From Phreatobacter stygius (lineage in GTDB: Bacteria > Pseudomonadota > Alphaproteobacteria > Rhizobiales > Phreatobacteraceae), in assembly GCF_005144885.1 (NCBI RefSeq), contig NZ_CP039690.1, positions 6,374,873 through 6,438,872 on the forward strand: a DNA stretch of 64,000 nucleotides. Reading direction: 5' to 3'. Below are positions 34,191 to 43,038 of this stretch, one piece after another. Numbering within the stretch: the stretch's first letter is position 1; each line of letters starts with the position of its first letter. Under the pieces are notes generated by a model that worked only from the letters and a program-made list of their open reading frames with translations, ran no database searches and was not told the origin of the DNA. The position numbers were made by a program, and so were the translations under genes.

Positions 34191-34338
34191 GAATGGCGAG
34201 TAGCGAATGGCGAATAGCGAGTGGGGGAAGCGCGGCCTGGCGAAGAGGGCTGCGCGAACCCTCGCCAGCGCCTTCGCGGGAGAGGGGTTACGCGCACTGA
34301 GTTCGCAGCCTCATCCCCATTCGCCATTCGCTATTCGT
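34191..34338. repeat. Inverted-repeat element of GAATGGCGAATAGCGA motifs
   Basis: The left arm repeats GAATGGCGAGTAGCGAATGG and a second near copy. The right arm (34318-34338) is CATTCGCCATTCGCTATTCG, their inverse. The right arm covers the stop codon of the quinone oxidoreductase gene. Confidence 0.8.
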
Positions 34339-35314
34339 CCAGCGTCAGCACCACCTTGCCGATCTGTTCGCCGGCATCCATCAGCGCATGGGCCTTGGCG
34401 ACCTCGGCGAAGGGGAACACGGCGCAGACATGGTTCTTCAGCCGGCCGGCCTCGATCAGCGGCCAGACCTGGTCCATCAGCTCGCCCGCGATCCGGCCCT
34501 TGTAGTCGGCATCGCGCGGCCTGAGCGTCGAGCCGGTCAGCGTCAGCCGGCGCCGGACGATGTTGCGGACATTGACCTCGGCCATCTCGCCGAGATGGCT
34601 GGCGATCAGCACGACGCGGCCGTCGAAGGCGAGCAGGTCGAGCTGTTTCTCGGTATAGGGCCCGGCCTGGCCGTCGAGCACCACGTCGACGGCGTGGGCG
34701 CCAATGGCGGCGCGCACCGCCGCCGGCCAGTCGCCCCGGTAGTCGATCGCCGCATCGGCGCCGATCGCGCGGCAGACGGCGCGTTTCTCCTCGGTGCCGG
34801 CGGTGGCGATGACGCGCGCGCCGCGCAACAGCTTGGCGATCTGGATCGCCGCCATGCCGACGCCGCTGGTGCCGCCCTGCACCAGCAGGGTTTCGCCCTG
34901 GCCGAGCCGGCCGAGCCAGATGACATTGTTCCAGGCGGTGAAGAACACCTCCGGCAAGGCTGCCGCTTCGACAAAGCTCGATCCCTTGGGGATGGTGAGG
35001 CATTGCGGCGCGGGCACAGCGCAATACTCGGCATAACCGCCGCCATTGGCGAGCGCGCAGACCGCGTCACCCACCTTCGGCCAGGCGACGCCGTCGCCGA
35101 CCGCTTCGACCACGCCGGCGACATCCAGGCCGGGCAGGTCGGTGGCGCCGGGCGGCGGCGGATAGAGGCCGCGGCGCTGCTGGATATCCGGCCGGTTGAC
35201 GCCGGCCGCCTTGACCCGGATCAGCACCTCGCCGGGCACCGCCCGCGGTTTCGGCCGCTCGGCGATCGCCAGAACCTCCGGGCCGCCCGGACGCGTGATC
35301 TCGATCACCTTCAT
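34331..35314 (-). CDS. Zinc-independent NAD(P)H-quinone oxidoreductase, PIG3-like
   Basis: Medium-chain dehydrogenase/reductase of 327 residues without the catalytic-zinc ligands of alcohol dehydrogenases. Landmarks: VNRPDIQQRRGLYPPPPG, ETLLVQGGTSGVGMAAIQIAK (cofactor loop) and FDGRVVLIASHLGEMAEVNV. It would transfer electrons from NADPH to a quinone or enone. The last codons and the stop lie inside the GAATGGCGAATAGCG repeat, so the C-terminus may have been changed by repeat insertion. It is 31 bases downstream of the fumarase beta gene. Confidence 0.88.
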   Translation of the reverse strand: MKVIEITRPGGPEVLAIAERPKPRAVPGEVLIRVKAAGVNRPDIQQRRGLYPPPPGATDLPGLDVAGVVEAVGDGVAWPKVGDAVCALANGGGYAEYCAVPAPQCLTIPKGSSFVEAAALPEVFFTAWNNVIWLGRLGQGETLLVQGGTSGVGMAAIQIAKLLRGARVIATAGTEEKRAVCRAIGADAAIDYRGDWPAAVRAAIGAHAVDVVLDGQAGPYTEKQLDLLAFDGRVVLIASHLGEMAEVNVRNIVRRRLTLTGSTLRPRDADYKGRIAGELMDQVWPLIEAGRLKNHVCAVFPFAEVAKAHALMDAGEQIGKVVLTLDE

Positions 35315-35345
35315 GGGTCATCTCCTGTGATGCGGGGCTGGCCGG

Positions 35346-35972
35346 TCAGTCGTGCTGGCGGATCGATGAGAGGATCGCCGGCATGCGCGCTTCCGCCGAG
35401 GCCTGCAGGCTTTGATAGAGGCTGTTGCCATGGGCATCGATGGCGACCGTCACCGGGCCGAAACCGGAGACCCGGATGCGGGTCAGGCGGAACTGCATGA
35501 TCAGGTCGTCCCAGGCGGTCTCGACGATCTCCTGGACGCTCGCCGACAACAGCGCCGAGGCGCCGCCGACAATGGAAAAATAGACGCAGCCGACCTCACG
35601 CATGGCCGCGACGCTTTCCGCCGACAGCCCGCCCTTGCCGCCGACCGCGGTCAGTCCGAAACGCCTGATGATGGTTGGCATCAGCGCGTTGAACCGGGTC
35701 GAAGTGGTCGGATTGACATAAAGCGGCTCCAGCCGCTCGCCGTCCTCGCGGCAGCAGATGCCCATATGGACGAAGGCGGCACCGGCAAGATCGAGCGGCA
35801 GGGGTTTGCCGGCGTCGAGGCAGGCGACCATGCGCTGGTGGGTCGGAAAGCCCGCGGTGATGACAACGTCGCCGTCCAGCAGGACGAGGTCGCCGACGGC
35901 CAGCCCGAGCGCCGCCTCGCGGGTCAGCGGCAGGTTCAGCCGTGGCAGGTCCATATCGAGAGCCATGGTCAT
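35346..35972 (-). CDS. Fumarate hydratase class I / L(+)-tartrate dehydratase, beta subunit
   Basis: Beta subunit of 208 residues of a two-subunit [4Fe-4S] hydro-lyase. Landmarks: LNLPLTREAALGLAVGDLVLLDG, ITAGFPTHQRM and GKGGLSAESVAAM. Which acid it hydrates (fumarate, tartrate or a related one) cannot be told. Its ATG overlaps the alpha subunit stop by four bases (ATGA), so the two are translationally coupled. Confidence 0.88.
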   Translation of the reverse strand: MTMALDMDLPRLNLPLTREAALGLAVGDLVLLDGDVVITAGFPTHQRMVACLDAGKPLPLDLAGAAFVHMGICCREDGERLEPLYVNPTTSTRFNALMPTIIRRFGLTAVGGKGGLSAESVAAMREVGCVYFSIVGGASALLSASVQEIVETAWDDLIMQFRLTRIRVSGFGPVTVAIDAHGNSLYQSLQASAEARMPAILSSIRQHD

Positions 35973-36838
35973 TCGATCCGTTCGACCGCGCCGGAATTGT
36001 GGATCAGCGCGCGGGTGCGCCGGTTGATCCAGCAATTGAAGCAGACCGCCACCGGCGTGAAGCCGTGGCCGGAGGAATAATTGACATGGACGCCGAAGGC
36101 GGTGGTCGAGCCGCCAACCCCCATCGGACCGAAACCGGTGGCATTGACCGCCTTCAGGAGGCGTTCCTCCATCGCCGCGACCATGGGTTCGGGATTGCGC
36201 TGGCCGAACGGGCGCAGGCTCGCCTCCTTGGCGATCTTGGCGGCGTGATCGAAGCTGCCGCCAATGCCGACCCCGATCACGACCGGCGGGCAATGCTGGC
36301 CGCCGGCCTTCAGCACGCAGTCCATGATGTATTTCTCGATCACCTCGAGGGTCGGGTAGCTGAACACTTCGAGCGCCGCCCAGCGGCCGGAGCCGAGCGC
36401 CTTGGGCGAGCAGGTGATGTCGAGGGCATCCGACCCGTCGACCAGGTCATAGGACACGATCGGCATGTCCTTGCCCTTGTAGCTGCGCTCATTGGTCAAG
36501 GGATTGGTGACGAATTTCAGGATCGGCGGGTCGATCGTCTGCACCAGCTGGTCGAAGCCGTCGACGATCGCCCGCTTGATGTCGCCTTGCATGCGCGCGC
36601 CGGTGCCGATCCTGACGACATAGGTGGGAATGCCGGCATCCGAACAGACGAAACGGCCGGTCTTCTCGGCAACCTCGGCGCTGTCGAGCATGAAGGCCAG
36701 CGTCTTGCGGGCGCTGGCGCTCGATTCCGTCTCCTGGGCGCGCCTGAGCGCCTCCTTGGAATTTTGCGGAATCCGCTTCAACGACCACTCATAGAGGTTC
36801 GCCGTCACCTCCTTCACCAGATCATAGGTGATCGCCAT
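35969..36838 (-). CDS. Fumarate hydratase class I / L(+)-tartrate dehydratase, alpha subunit
   Basis: Alpha subunit of 289 residues, holding the iron-sulfur cluster. Candidate cluster cysteines are in FVCSDAG (about 65), ITCSPKALGSG and GGQHCPP. Members use a [4Fe-4S] cluster with one open iron for hydration, which makes the enzyme oxygen-sensitive. ATG at 36838 follows GGGAG. Catabolic context (aldolase, Bug receptors, malate/lactate dehydrogenase) supports a dedicated organic-acid role rather than the TCA cycle; inference. Confidence 0.88.
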   Translation of the reverse strand: MAITYDLVKEVTANLYEWSLKRIPQNSKEALRRAQETESSASARKTLAFMLDSAEVAEKTGRFVCSDAGIPTYVVRIGTGARMQGDIKRAIVDGFDQLVQTIDPPILKFVTNPLTNERSYKGKDMPIVSYDLVDGSDALDITCSPKALGSGRWAALEVFSYPTLEVIEKYIMDCVLKAGGQHCPPVVIGVGIGGSFDHAAKIAKEASLRPFGQRNPEPMVAAMEERLLKAVNATGFGPMGVGGSTTAFGVHVNYSSGHGFTPVAVCFNCWINRRTRALIHNSGAVERIE

Positions 36839-36997
36839 GGCCGCTCCCGTCGTGATGGCGGCAAGGATAGCCGGCATGACGGTGAACGGTCGCGGCAAGC
36901 CCGCTCGTTTCGACTGGCGAAACGAGCGATGGCATTGCCATGCGCCGGCGCCGATCACCCTAATGTCCAGGCTGGATTTGAGCCACGGGACGCGACG

Positions 36998-38050
36998 ATG
37001 ACCAAGACAACCGACCGGCCGGCGCCGGCTGCCGGCAAGGCCCGGGTGGACGTGGCGGAACTCAAGGTGAATGTCGCGGGCCTGTTCCAGGCCGCCGGCC
37101 TGCCGGAGACCGCCGCGCGGGCCATGGCTCAGGCGCTGGTCGAGGCCGAGCAGCAAGGGCTCGGCTCGCATGGACTGATGCATCTGCCGCTCTATCTCGA
37201 CCGGTTGAAGGCCGGGTCGGTCTCGACCGCCGACCGGGCCGAGCTGGTCAGCGACCAGGGAGCGGTCGCGGTGCTCGACGCCCGCCACATGCTGGGCCAT
37301 CTCGCCGCCGAACAGGCCATGGCGCTGGCGGTCGAGAAAGCCAAAAGCTTCGGCATCGGTGCGGTCGCGGTGCGCCACGGCTTTCATTTCGGCGCCGCCG
37401 GCCGCTATGTCCGGCAGGCGGCCGAAGCCAATTGTATCGGCATCGCCATGTCCAACACCAAGCCGATGATGCCGGCGCCAGGCGGCGCTGAACCGCTGGT
37501 CGGCAACAATCCGCTGGCGATCGGCATTCCCTCGGCGGATCAGCCAGCCATCGTCATGGACATGGCGACCAGCGAGGGCGCGCTCGGCAAGATCCGCATG
37601 GCGGCGCGGGCCGGCCAGCCGATCCCGCCGACCTGGGCCGTCACCGCCGATGGTGAAGCCACCACCGACCCTGACGCCGCGATCAGGGGCATGTTGCTGC
37701 CGACCGGCGGGCCCAAGGGTTTCGCGCTCGCCCTGATGATCGACCTGATGTGCGGCCTCCTGTCCGGCGGCGCCTCAGGCGCGGAGGTCCGTCCGCTCTA
37801 TGGCGACGTTGCCGTGCCGAATGATTGCTCGTTCCTGTTCATTGCCATGCATGCCGGCCAGTTCGGCCAGGGCGCGGCGCTGCCGCAGCGTGCGGCGGCC
37901 GCGCGGGGGCGCCTCCTGGCCTCGAAGCGCGCCGCAGGTGCCGAGCGGGTCGTCGCACCGGGCCAGCGTAAATGGGAGGCCGAACAGCGCCAGCAGGACA
38001 GCGTCGATATCGACGAGACAGTGCTGGCGACGCTTGCGAAGCTTGGTTGA
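36998..38050 (+). CDS. Malate/L-lactate dehydrogenase family oxidoreductase (Ldh_2)
   Basis: NAD(P)-dependent dehydrogenase of 350 residues. Landmarks: EAEQQGLGSHGLMHLPLYL, VRHGFHFGAAGRYV (catalytic His), GGAEPLVGNNPLAIGIP, VMDMATSEGALGKI and LPTGGPKGFALALMIDLMCG. This family reduces or oxidises 2-oxo/2-hydroxy dicarboxylates such as malate, ureidoglycolate or sulfolactate. It is divergent from the hydratase operon across 159 bases, so one regulator could serve both. Confidence 0.9.
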   Translation: MTKTTDRPAPAAGKARVDVAELKVNVAGLFQAAGLPETAARAMAQALVEAEQQGLGSHGLMHLPLYLDRLKAGSVSTADRAELVSDQGAVAVLDARHMLGHLAAEQAMALAVEKAKSFGIGAVAVRHGFHFGAAGRYVRQAAEANCIGIAMSNTKPMMPAPGGAEPLVGNNPLAIGIPSADQPAIVMDMATSEGALGKIRMAARAGQPIPPTWAVTADGEATTDPDAAIRGMLLPTGGPKGFALALMIDLMCGLLSGGASGAEVRPLYGDVAVPNDCSFLFIAMHAGQFGQGAALPQRAAAARGRLLASKRAAGAERVVAPGQRKWEAEQRQQDSVDIDETVLATLAKLG

Positions 38051-38105
38051 CGGTGGCGTGTGGTGGCCACCGCACCGTGATTATTGATTTTGGTGCAAGA
38101 AATTC

Positions 38106-38250
38106 GGGGATGCCCGGGACAAGCCCGGGCAGGACGATGTGTTGACCTCACGGTGTGCCGGGCCACGGCGGGTTCGGCGCCTGGCCGATCCAGCGCCCGT
38201 CGCTCCAAGGACAATTCTCGTCTTGGCCGGGCTTGTCCCGGCCATCCACG
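38106..38250. repeat. Intergenic inverted-repeat element of paired GCCCGGGACAAGCCCGGG hairpins
   Basis: Left hairpin GCCCGGG-ACAAG-CCCGGGC (38112-38130) and right hairpin GGCCGGG-CTTGT-CCCGGCC (38225-38243) are inverted relative to each other, with flanks GGGATGC...GACGA conserved. The unit fills the gap between the Ldh gene and the efflux operon. No gene is seen elsewhere in this 387-base gap. Confidence 0.85.
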
Positions 38251-38437
38251 ACTTCAGCCCGATCGCTCATAGAGGGCGGTCCATCGGGGTGCGCGTCACC
38301 GCGATTGACAATGTCCGCCTGGTCCACCAGCGCAATGCCGACCAAGCCCGGATCAGCTGGATGTTCCCAGCGAAAAGCACGCGAAAAGCCTCGCCGCGCC
38401 TATCCAGTCAAACGGCAATAATCACTGTGCAGCGGGA

Positions 38438-40039
38438 CTAATGCCCCCCACCACCTCCGGCTGGTGCGGGTTTCGGCCGGCGCATGATCGGCACCAGCGC
38501 GACCATCAGCACGAACAGCACGGTGAGCGCGAAGAACACGTCGCCGATCGCCATGACGAAGGCTTCGCGCCGGACCATGGTGGCGAGCTGCTTGAGTGCC
38601 GCGAGTTCGGCATCCGATCCGAGCGACTGAAACGCCTGGGTCAGCGAGTTCAGCGTTTCCTCGGCCCGCGTCCGGCCCCAGGCGACCTGCTCGTGCAGCC
38701 GCTGCAGATGCAGGTCGGTGCGGTCGTTCAGCAAGGTGTTGATCAAGGCGAGGCCAACCGCGCCGCCGAGATTGCGCGTCAGATTGTACAGACCGGCGGC
38801 GTTTTTCATGCGGTCGAGCGGCAGCGTGCCGAGCGACAGGTTGTTGATCGGCACCATGCACATCATCAGCGCCGCGCCGCGCAGGATCTGCGGCACCAGC
38901 AATTCGCCGAAGGTCCAGTCCTTGGTGACGAAGGAGACCTGATAGGTGCCGAGCGCGAACATCAGGAAACCGATCGCCATCATGACACGCAGGTCCATGC
39001 GGGTCGACAGCCGGCCGACGATCGGCGCCGACAGGAACATGGCGATGCCGGTGACGAACATGGTCTCGCCGATCATCAAGGCCGAGAAGCCGCGCACCCG
39101 CGCCAGATAGACCGGGTAGAGATAGGTGAGGCCATAAAGGCCGATGCCGCAGACGAAGGAGGCGAGGCAGCCGGACCAGAAATTGCGGTTGGCGAAGGTC
39201 GAGAGGTCGACGATCGGCTGCGGCGCGGTAAACGCCCGCCAGAAGAACACCACGCAGCTGACCGCCATGCAGACGAACACGATCAGGACGATCTCGTCCT
39301 GGAACCAGTCCTTGGTCGGGCCTTCCTCCAGCACATATTCCAATCCGCCGAGGAACACGGCCATGGAGATCATGCCGGTCCAGTCGAAGCGGTTGAGCAG
39401 CGAGAAGTCCGGCTTGTCGAAGTCGACCAGCCGCCAGACCGCGATGGTCACGATGATGCCCGGCGGCACATTGATCAGGAACAGCCAGTGCCAGGAGAAC
39501 AGATCGGTCAGGTAGCCGCCGACCGTGGGTCCGATCGTCGGGGCGAGCGTCGCCACCATGCCGATCAAGGGCGAGACGATCGAGCGCTTGGATGGCGGAA
39601 AGATCGTGAAGGCGGTGGCGAACACCGTCGGGATCATGGCGCCGCCGAGAAAACCCTGCAGGGCGCGCCAGATGATCATCTCGGTGATCGAGGTCGACAT
39701 GGCGCACATCACGCTCATCAGCGTGAAGCCGGCGGCCGAAATGGTGAAGATCACCCGCGTCGACAGGGCCCGTGACAACAGGCCGGACAGCGGGATCATG
39801 ATCACTTCGGCGATCAGATAGGAGGTCTGGACCCAGGAGATCTCGTCGGCGCTGGCCGACAGGCCGGCCTGGATCTCGGCGAGCGAGGCCGAGACGATCT
39901 GGATGTCCAGGATCGCCATGAACATGCCGAAGACCATGGCGATGAAGGCGAGCAGCCGGCCGATCTCGATTCGCTCTTCGGCCGGTTGCGCCGGCGCGAC
40001 ATCGCTGGTCGAAACAGCACTGGTCGAGACCGAGCTCAT
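38438..40039 (-). CDS. emrB: DHA2 family MFS multidrug efflux pump, EmrB-like
   Basis: Fourteen-helix inner-membrane drug:H+ antiporter of 533 residues. Landmarks: FMAILDIQIVSASLAEIQAGLSASADEISWVQTSYL, GRALQGF-type motif in WRALQGFLGGAMIPT, and LIGMVATLAPTIGPTVGGYLTD (motif C). It would work with the HlyD-type protein next to it and an outer-membrane channel not in this window. Its ATG overlaps the adaptor gene stop by four bases, so the two form one operon. Confidence 0.92.
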   Translation of the reverse strand: MSSVSTSAVSTSDVAPAQPAEERIEIGRLLAFIAMVFGMFMAILDIQIVSASLAEIQAGLSASADEISWVQTSYLIAEVIMIPLSGLLSRALSTRVIFTISAAGFTLMSVMCAMSTSITEMIIWRALQGFLGGAMIPTVFATAFTIFPPSKRSIVSPLIGMVATLAPTIGPTVGGYLTDLFSWHWLFLINVPPGIIVTIAVWRLVDFDKPDFSLLNRFDWTGMISMAVFLGGLEYVLEEGPTKDWFQDEIVLIVFVCMAVSCVVFFWRAFTAPQPIVDLSTFANRNFWSGCLASFVCGIGLYGLTYLYPVYLARVRGFSALMIGETMFVTGIAMFLSAPIVGRLSTRMDLRVMMAIGFLMFALGTYQVSFVTKDWTFGELLVPQILRGAALMMCMVPINNLSLGTLPLDRMKNAAGLYNLTRNLGGAVGLALINTLLNDRTDLHLQRLHEQVAWGRTRAEETLNSLTQAFQSLGSDAELAALKQLATMVRREAFVMAIGDVFFALTVLFVLMVALVPIMRRPKPAPAGGGGGH

Positions 40040-41280
40040 GGCTGGCCGCGGCCGCTCTGCTCGGTTGCGCCCAGGCGGGCAGGGGTCCGGCGGCTACCCT
40101 GGTCGGTAGCGCCGACGCGCGCGGGTTCCGGGTCGGTACCGATCCTGATGGAGGCGACGACCGACATGCCGGGCCTGAGCCGGCCATGGGCGATGGCCGC
40201 CGGATCGAGCATGATGCGGACCGGAATGCGCTGGACGATCTTGGTGAAATTGCCGGTGGCGTTTTCCGGCGGCAGCAGCGAGAAGATCGCGCCCGATGCC
40301 GGCGCGATGCTCTCGACCCGGCCGCGGATCGGCTTGCCGGAAAAAGCGTCGACCGACACGTTGACGCTATCGCCGAGCATGATGCGGGAGAGCTGGGTCT
40401 CCTTCAGATTGGCTTCGACATAGATCGACGCGGTCGCCACCAGCGCCAACAGGCGGGTGCCCGGCTGGACGAACTGGCCGATCTGCACGGCGCGATTGCC
40501 GACCACCCCGTCGACCGGCGCCCTGACCACGGTGAAATCGAGATCGCGCCTGGCCCGGTCGAGGGCATTCTGCAATTCGGCCTTCTGCCGCTCGGCCTCG
40601 GTGCGCTGGGCCTGCAGCACGGTCGATTGCGCCTCGGCGCCCGATATCGTCGCCTTGGCCTGCTCGACCTGGGCGATGTTGCGGTCGCGATCGGCCTTGG
40701 CGGTATCGAGCGCCGCCTGACTGGCGAATTCCTGGCTGATCAGGCGCTGGGCGCGGGCAAGTGCCGCGACCGTCCGCTGGGTGTCGGCCTGCGCCACCGC
40801 GAGCTGCGCGCGCGCCTGGGCGACCATGGCATCCTGGGCGGCACGCTGGGCCTCGATCCGCTGGATCGTCGAATCCTGGGTCGCGACTTTTGCCGCCGCC
40901 GCCTCGACGGCCAGGCGATAATCGCCATCATCGATGCGGGCGAGCACCTCGCCGGCATGAACCGAGGCGTTGTCGCGGACCGCCACCTCGACGACATAAC
41001 CGGAGATTTTGGCGGCCAGCACGGTGGTGTCGGCCTTCACATAGGCATCGTCGGTCGACACCAGGAACCGGCCATCGACATACCAATCATAACCGAACCA
41101 GCCGGCGGCACCGATGACGGCTGCCGCGACGAGGGCGAGAACCAGCCGCTTGCGCGATGACTTGGCCGGCGGCGAAGCCGCGGCCGGTCCGCCTTGCGGG
41201 GCAGGGGCGGCTTCAGGCGCTGCCGCCCGACGATCCTGAACATGCCCGCCCGGGGCCGCGTCTTCGCGAACATCGGCCAT
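40036..41280 (-). CDS. emrA: HlyD-type membrane fusion protein, EmrA-like
   Basis: Periplasmic adaptor of 414 residues. A cytoplasmic tail is followed by one membrane helix (KRLVLALVAAAVIGAAGWFGYDW), a biotinyl-lipoyl half motif (DDAYVKADTTVLAAKISGYV), a long alpha-helical hairpin, and the second half motif VRAPVDGVVGNRAVQIGQFVQPG. ATG at 41280 follows GGAGA. It leads the efflux operon and is divergent from the TetR gene with two operators between. Confidence 0.92.
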   Translation of the reverse strand: MADVREDAAPGGHVQDRRAAAPEAAPAPQGGPAAASPPAKSSRKRLVLALVAAAVIGAAGWFGYDWYVDGRFLVSTDDAYVKADTTVLAAKISGYVVEVAVRDNASVHAGEVLARIDDGDYRLAVEAAAAKVATQDSTIQRIEAQRAAQDAMVAQARAQLAVAQADTQRTVAALARAQRLISQEFASQAALDTAKADRDRNIAQVEQAKATISGAEAQSTVLQAQRTEAERQKAELQNALDRARRDLDFTVVRAPVDGVVGNRAVQIGQFVQPGTRLLALVATASIYVEANLKETQLSRIMLGDSVNVSVDAFSGKPIRGRVESIAPASGAIFSLLPPENATGNFTKIVQRIPVRIMLDPAAIAHGRLRPGMSVVASIRIGTDPEPARVGATDQGSRRTPARLGATEQSGRGQP

Positions 41281-41324
41281 GCTGATCTCCAATCATGCGT
41301 CGGCTTGCCATGCGTCATTCTGAC

Positions 41325-41340
41325 CGAACCGTTCGGTTCG
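41325..41340. promoter_or_regulatory. TetR operator 1
   Basis: CGAACC-GTTC-GGTTCG, a near-palindromic 16-mer repeated identically at 41388-41403. It lies 45 bases before the emrA start, where binding would block emrAB transcription. Confidence 0.82.
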
Positions 41341-41387
41341 ATCGGCCCTTGACCTACACCTGATAAATGCGCTCTACAAGACTAAAC

Positions 41388-41403
41388 CGAACCGTTCGGT
41401 TCG
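41388..41403. promoter_or_regulatory. TetR operator 2
   Basis: Identical copy of operator 1, with its 3' end 16 bases before the TetR TTG start codon. The two copies are 63 bases apart start to start, about six helical turns. Confidence 0.82.
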
Positions 41404-41419
41404 ATCGAGGGCCTAAACT

Positions 41420-42079
41420 TTGAGTGATGCTGTGATTCCGCGCGCCAGCGAGGTCGGGACGGACGCCGCGCCGGAGGTTCTGGACACCGCCAAGCGGCGC
41501 CAGATCCTCGAGGGCGCGCGCCGCGTCTTCTTCGACCGCGGCTTCGAAGCGGCCAGCATGAACGACATCACCCGCGCCGCCGGCGTGTCGAAAGGCACGA
41601 TCTACGCCTATTTCACCGGCAAGGAGCATCTGTTCGAATCGCTGGTCGGGCTGGAGCGGCGCGAACAGGCCGAGCGCCTGTTCGATCTCGACCGGACCGC
41701 GCCGTCGATCGCCCGCGAGCTCGAGGAGCTCGGCGTGCGGCTCGCCACCGCGCTCTGCGAACCGGAATCGGTCGCCCGGATCCGCATGGTGATCGGCGTG
41801 GCGCCACGTCTGCCGGAGATCGGCCGGGCCTTTTATGACGCCGGGCCGAAAGTCGGCAATGCGCGGCTTGCCGCCTATTTCGCCGATCTCGACGCTGCCG
41901 GCCGCATCGTCTTCGACGATCCGGTCCAGGCGGCGCGCCAGTTCCTGGACCTGTGCATCAGCGAGCCGATCCGGCGGATCATCTTCGGCCTGGAACCGAT
42001 CGTCTCGAAGGACGAGCTGCGCGCCTCGGTCCAGTCGGCGACCGCGATGTTCCTGCGCGCCTATCCGCCGCGCGGCTGA
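41420..42079 (+). CDS. TetR/AcrR family transcriptional regulator
   Basis: Repressor of 219 residues. Helix-turn-helix domain: RRQILEGARRVFFDRGFEAASMNDITRAAGVSKGTIYAYFTGKEHLFE (about 27-73), followed by a helical ligand domain with the AefR-like end VQSATAMFLRAYPP. TTG at 41420 is the start, with GAGGG 8 bases upstream. It almost certainly represses emrAB and itself through the two 16-bp dyads. Confidence 0.92.
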   Translation: MSDAVIPRASEVGTDAAPEVLDTAKRRQILEGARRVFFDRGFEAASMNDITRAAGVSKGTIYAYFTGKEHLFESLVGLERREQAERLFDLDRTAPSIARELEELGVRLATALCEPESVARIRMVIGVAPRLPEIGRAFYDAGPKVGNARLAAYFADLDAAGRIVFDDPVQAARQFLDLCISEPIRRIIFGLEPIVSKDELRASVQSATAMFLRAYPPRG

Positions 42080-42089
42080 CGCGCCGACC

Positions 42090-42719
42090 TCATTGCGGCG
42101 CGGCCGCCGCCTGCCATTGCGAGATCGCCTCGACCGGGTGGATCAGCATGATGATGTTGAGCGTCAGATTGTCCCGGATGCCGTAGGCGAGCCCGAGCTC
42201 GATCACCACGCTGGCGGCGATCAGCAGGCTCAGCGGCAGCCGCCGGGCCAGCACGAAGCCCAGGATCATCGACAGCATGTCGCCGAACGAATTGACGATG
42301 CTGTCGCCGTAATAATTGAGCGAAATCGCCGTTGCCCGATAACGGTCGATGATCAGATTGGTGTTCTCGACGATTTCCCAGGCCGCTTCGATACCGACCG
42401 ACAGCACCAGCCGCTGGCAGACCGAGCTGCGCGGGAACACCATCCAGACCAGAAAATAGAACAGGAAGCCATGCAGGATGTGGCTGAACGAATACCAGTC
42501 GAGCAGGTGCTGCGAGTTCTCCGCGCTCTGCACGTTGCCATGCCACAGCTTGACATAACCGCAGGTGCAGATCGGCGTGCGGCCCATGGCGTAGAGGGCC
42601 AGCACTTGCCCAAGGATCAGGCCGGCCACGATCAACAGGCAGGTGCGGCTCACCGCCATTCTGTCGGAGGACAATCCGGCGCCGCCGGCCGCTGCACTGT
42701 CAGCCATCGTTTTCCGCAT
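42090..42719 (-). CDS. DUF2585 family membrane protein
   Basis: Inner-membrane protein of 209 residues with four or five helices, of the DUF2585/UPF0314 type found in alphaproteobacteria. Landmarks: PICTCGYVKLWHGNVQSAENSQHLLDWYSFSHILHGFLFY and EAAWEIVENTNLIIDRYRA. Function unknown. It overlaps the 3' end of the ribbon-helix-helix gene, either by 20 bases (start 42719) or 8 bases (ATG 42707), so they are coupled. Confidence 0.85.
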   Translation of the reverse strand: MRKTMADSAAAGGAGLSSDRMAVSRTCLLIVAGLILGQVLALYAMGRTPICTCGYVKLWHGNVQSAENSQHLLDWYSFSHILHGFLFYFLVWMVFPRSSVCQRLVLSVGIEAAWEIVENTNLIIDRYRATAISLNYYGDSIVNSFGDMLSMILGFVLARRLPLSLLIAASVVIELGLAYGIRDNLTLNIIMLIHPVEAISQWQAAAAPQ

Positions 42720-42960
42720 TCAGGTCTTCGAGCTCCAGCGCCATGCCAAAGCCATCCGCCGGCATATGGTCGTGGGCGATCGCCCATTCCCGGAAAATGT
42801 AGCGCAGCGCCTCGGGCCGGCTGACCCCCGGCCGTTCCCGCGCGATATAGGCGTCGAGAATGGCCAGCAGGTCGGGGGGAAACCTCAGGCCGATCGGCGT
42901 CGCATCGACGCGTGGTCGACCGCGGCCCTTCGATTCCCGGGAATTGGTTCCTGAGGTCAC
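42700..42960 (-). CDS. Ribbon-helix-helix (CopG/MetJ-like) regulator
   Basis: Short protein of 86 residues. A basic N-terminal tail (RESKGRGRPRVD) precedes a likely beta strand (TPIGLRFPPDLLAILDAYI) and two helices (RPGVSRPEALRYIFREWA), the ribbon-helix-helix arrangement. It could be an antitoxin-like or metabolic repressor; no toxin partner is seen, since the overlapping gene is a DUF2585 membrane protein. GTG start at 42960. Confidence 0.75.
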   Translation of the reverse strand: MTSGTNSRESKGRGRPRVDATPIGLRFPPDLLAILDAYIARERPGVSRPEALRYIFREWAIAHDHMPADGFGMALELEDLNAENDG

Positions 42961-43038
42961 GCCCGGAATGGTACGGGAAAGGCCGGTTCGGGCAAAGCCG
43001 AATATGCGCGCCGGCGCTCCCGACCGCCTTGGGGCGAC

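Noticed and set aside
42700-42960. Toxin-antitoxin pair
   Set aside because: The ribbon-helix-helix protein could be an antitoxin, but the overlapping gene is a DUF2585 membrane protein, not a toxin type.
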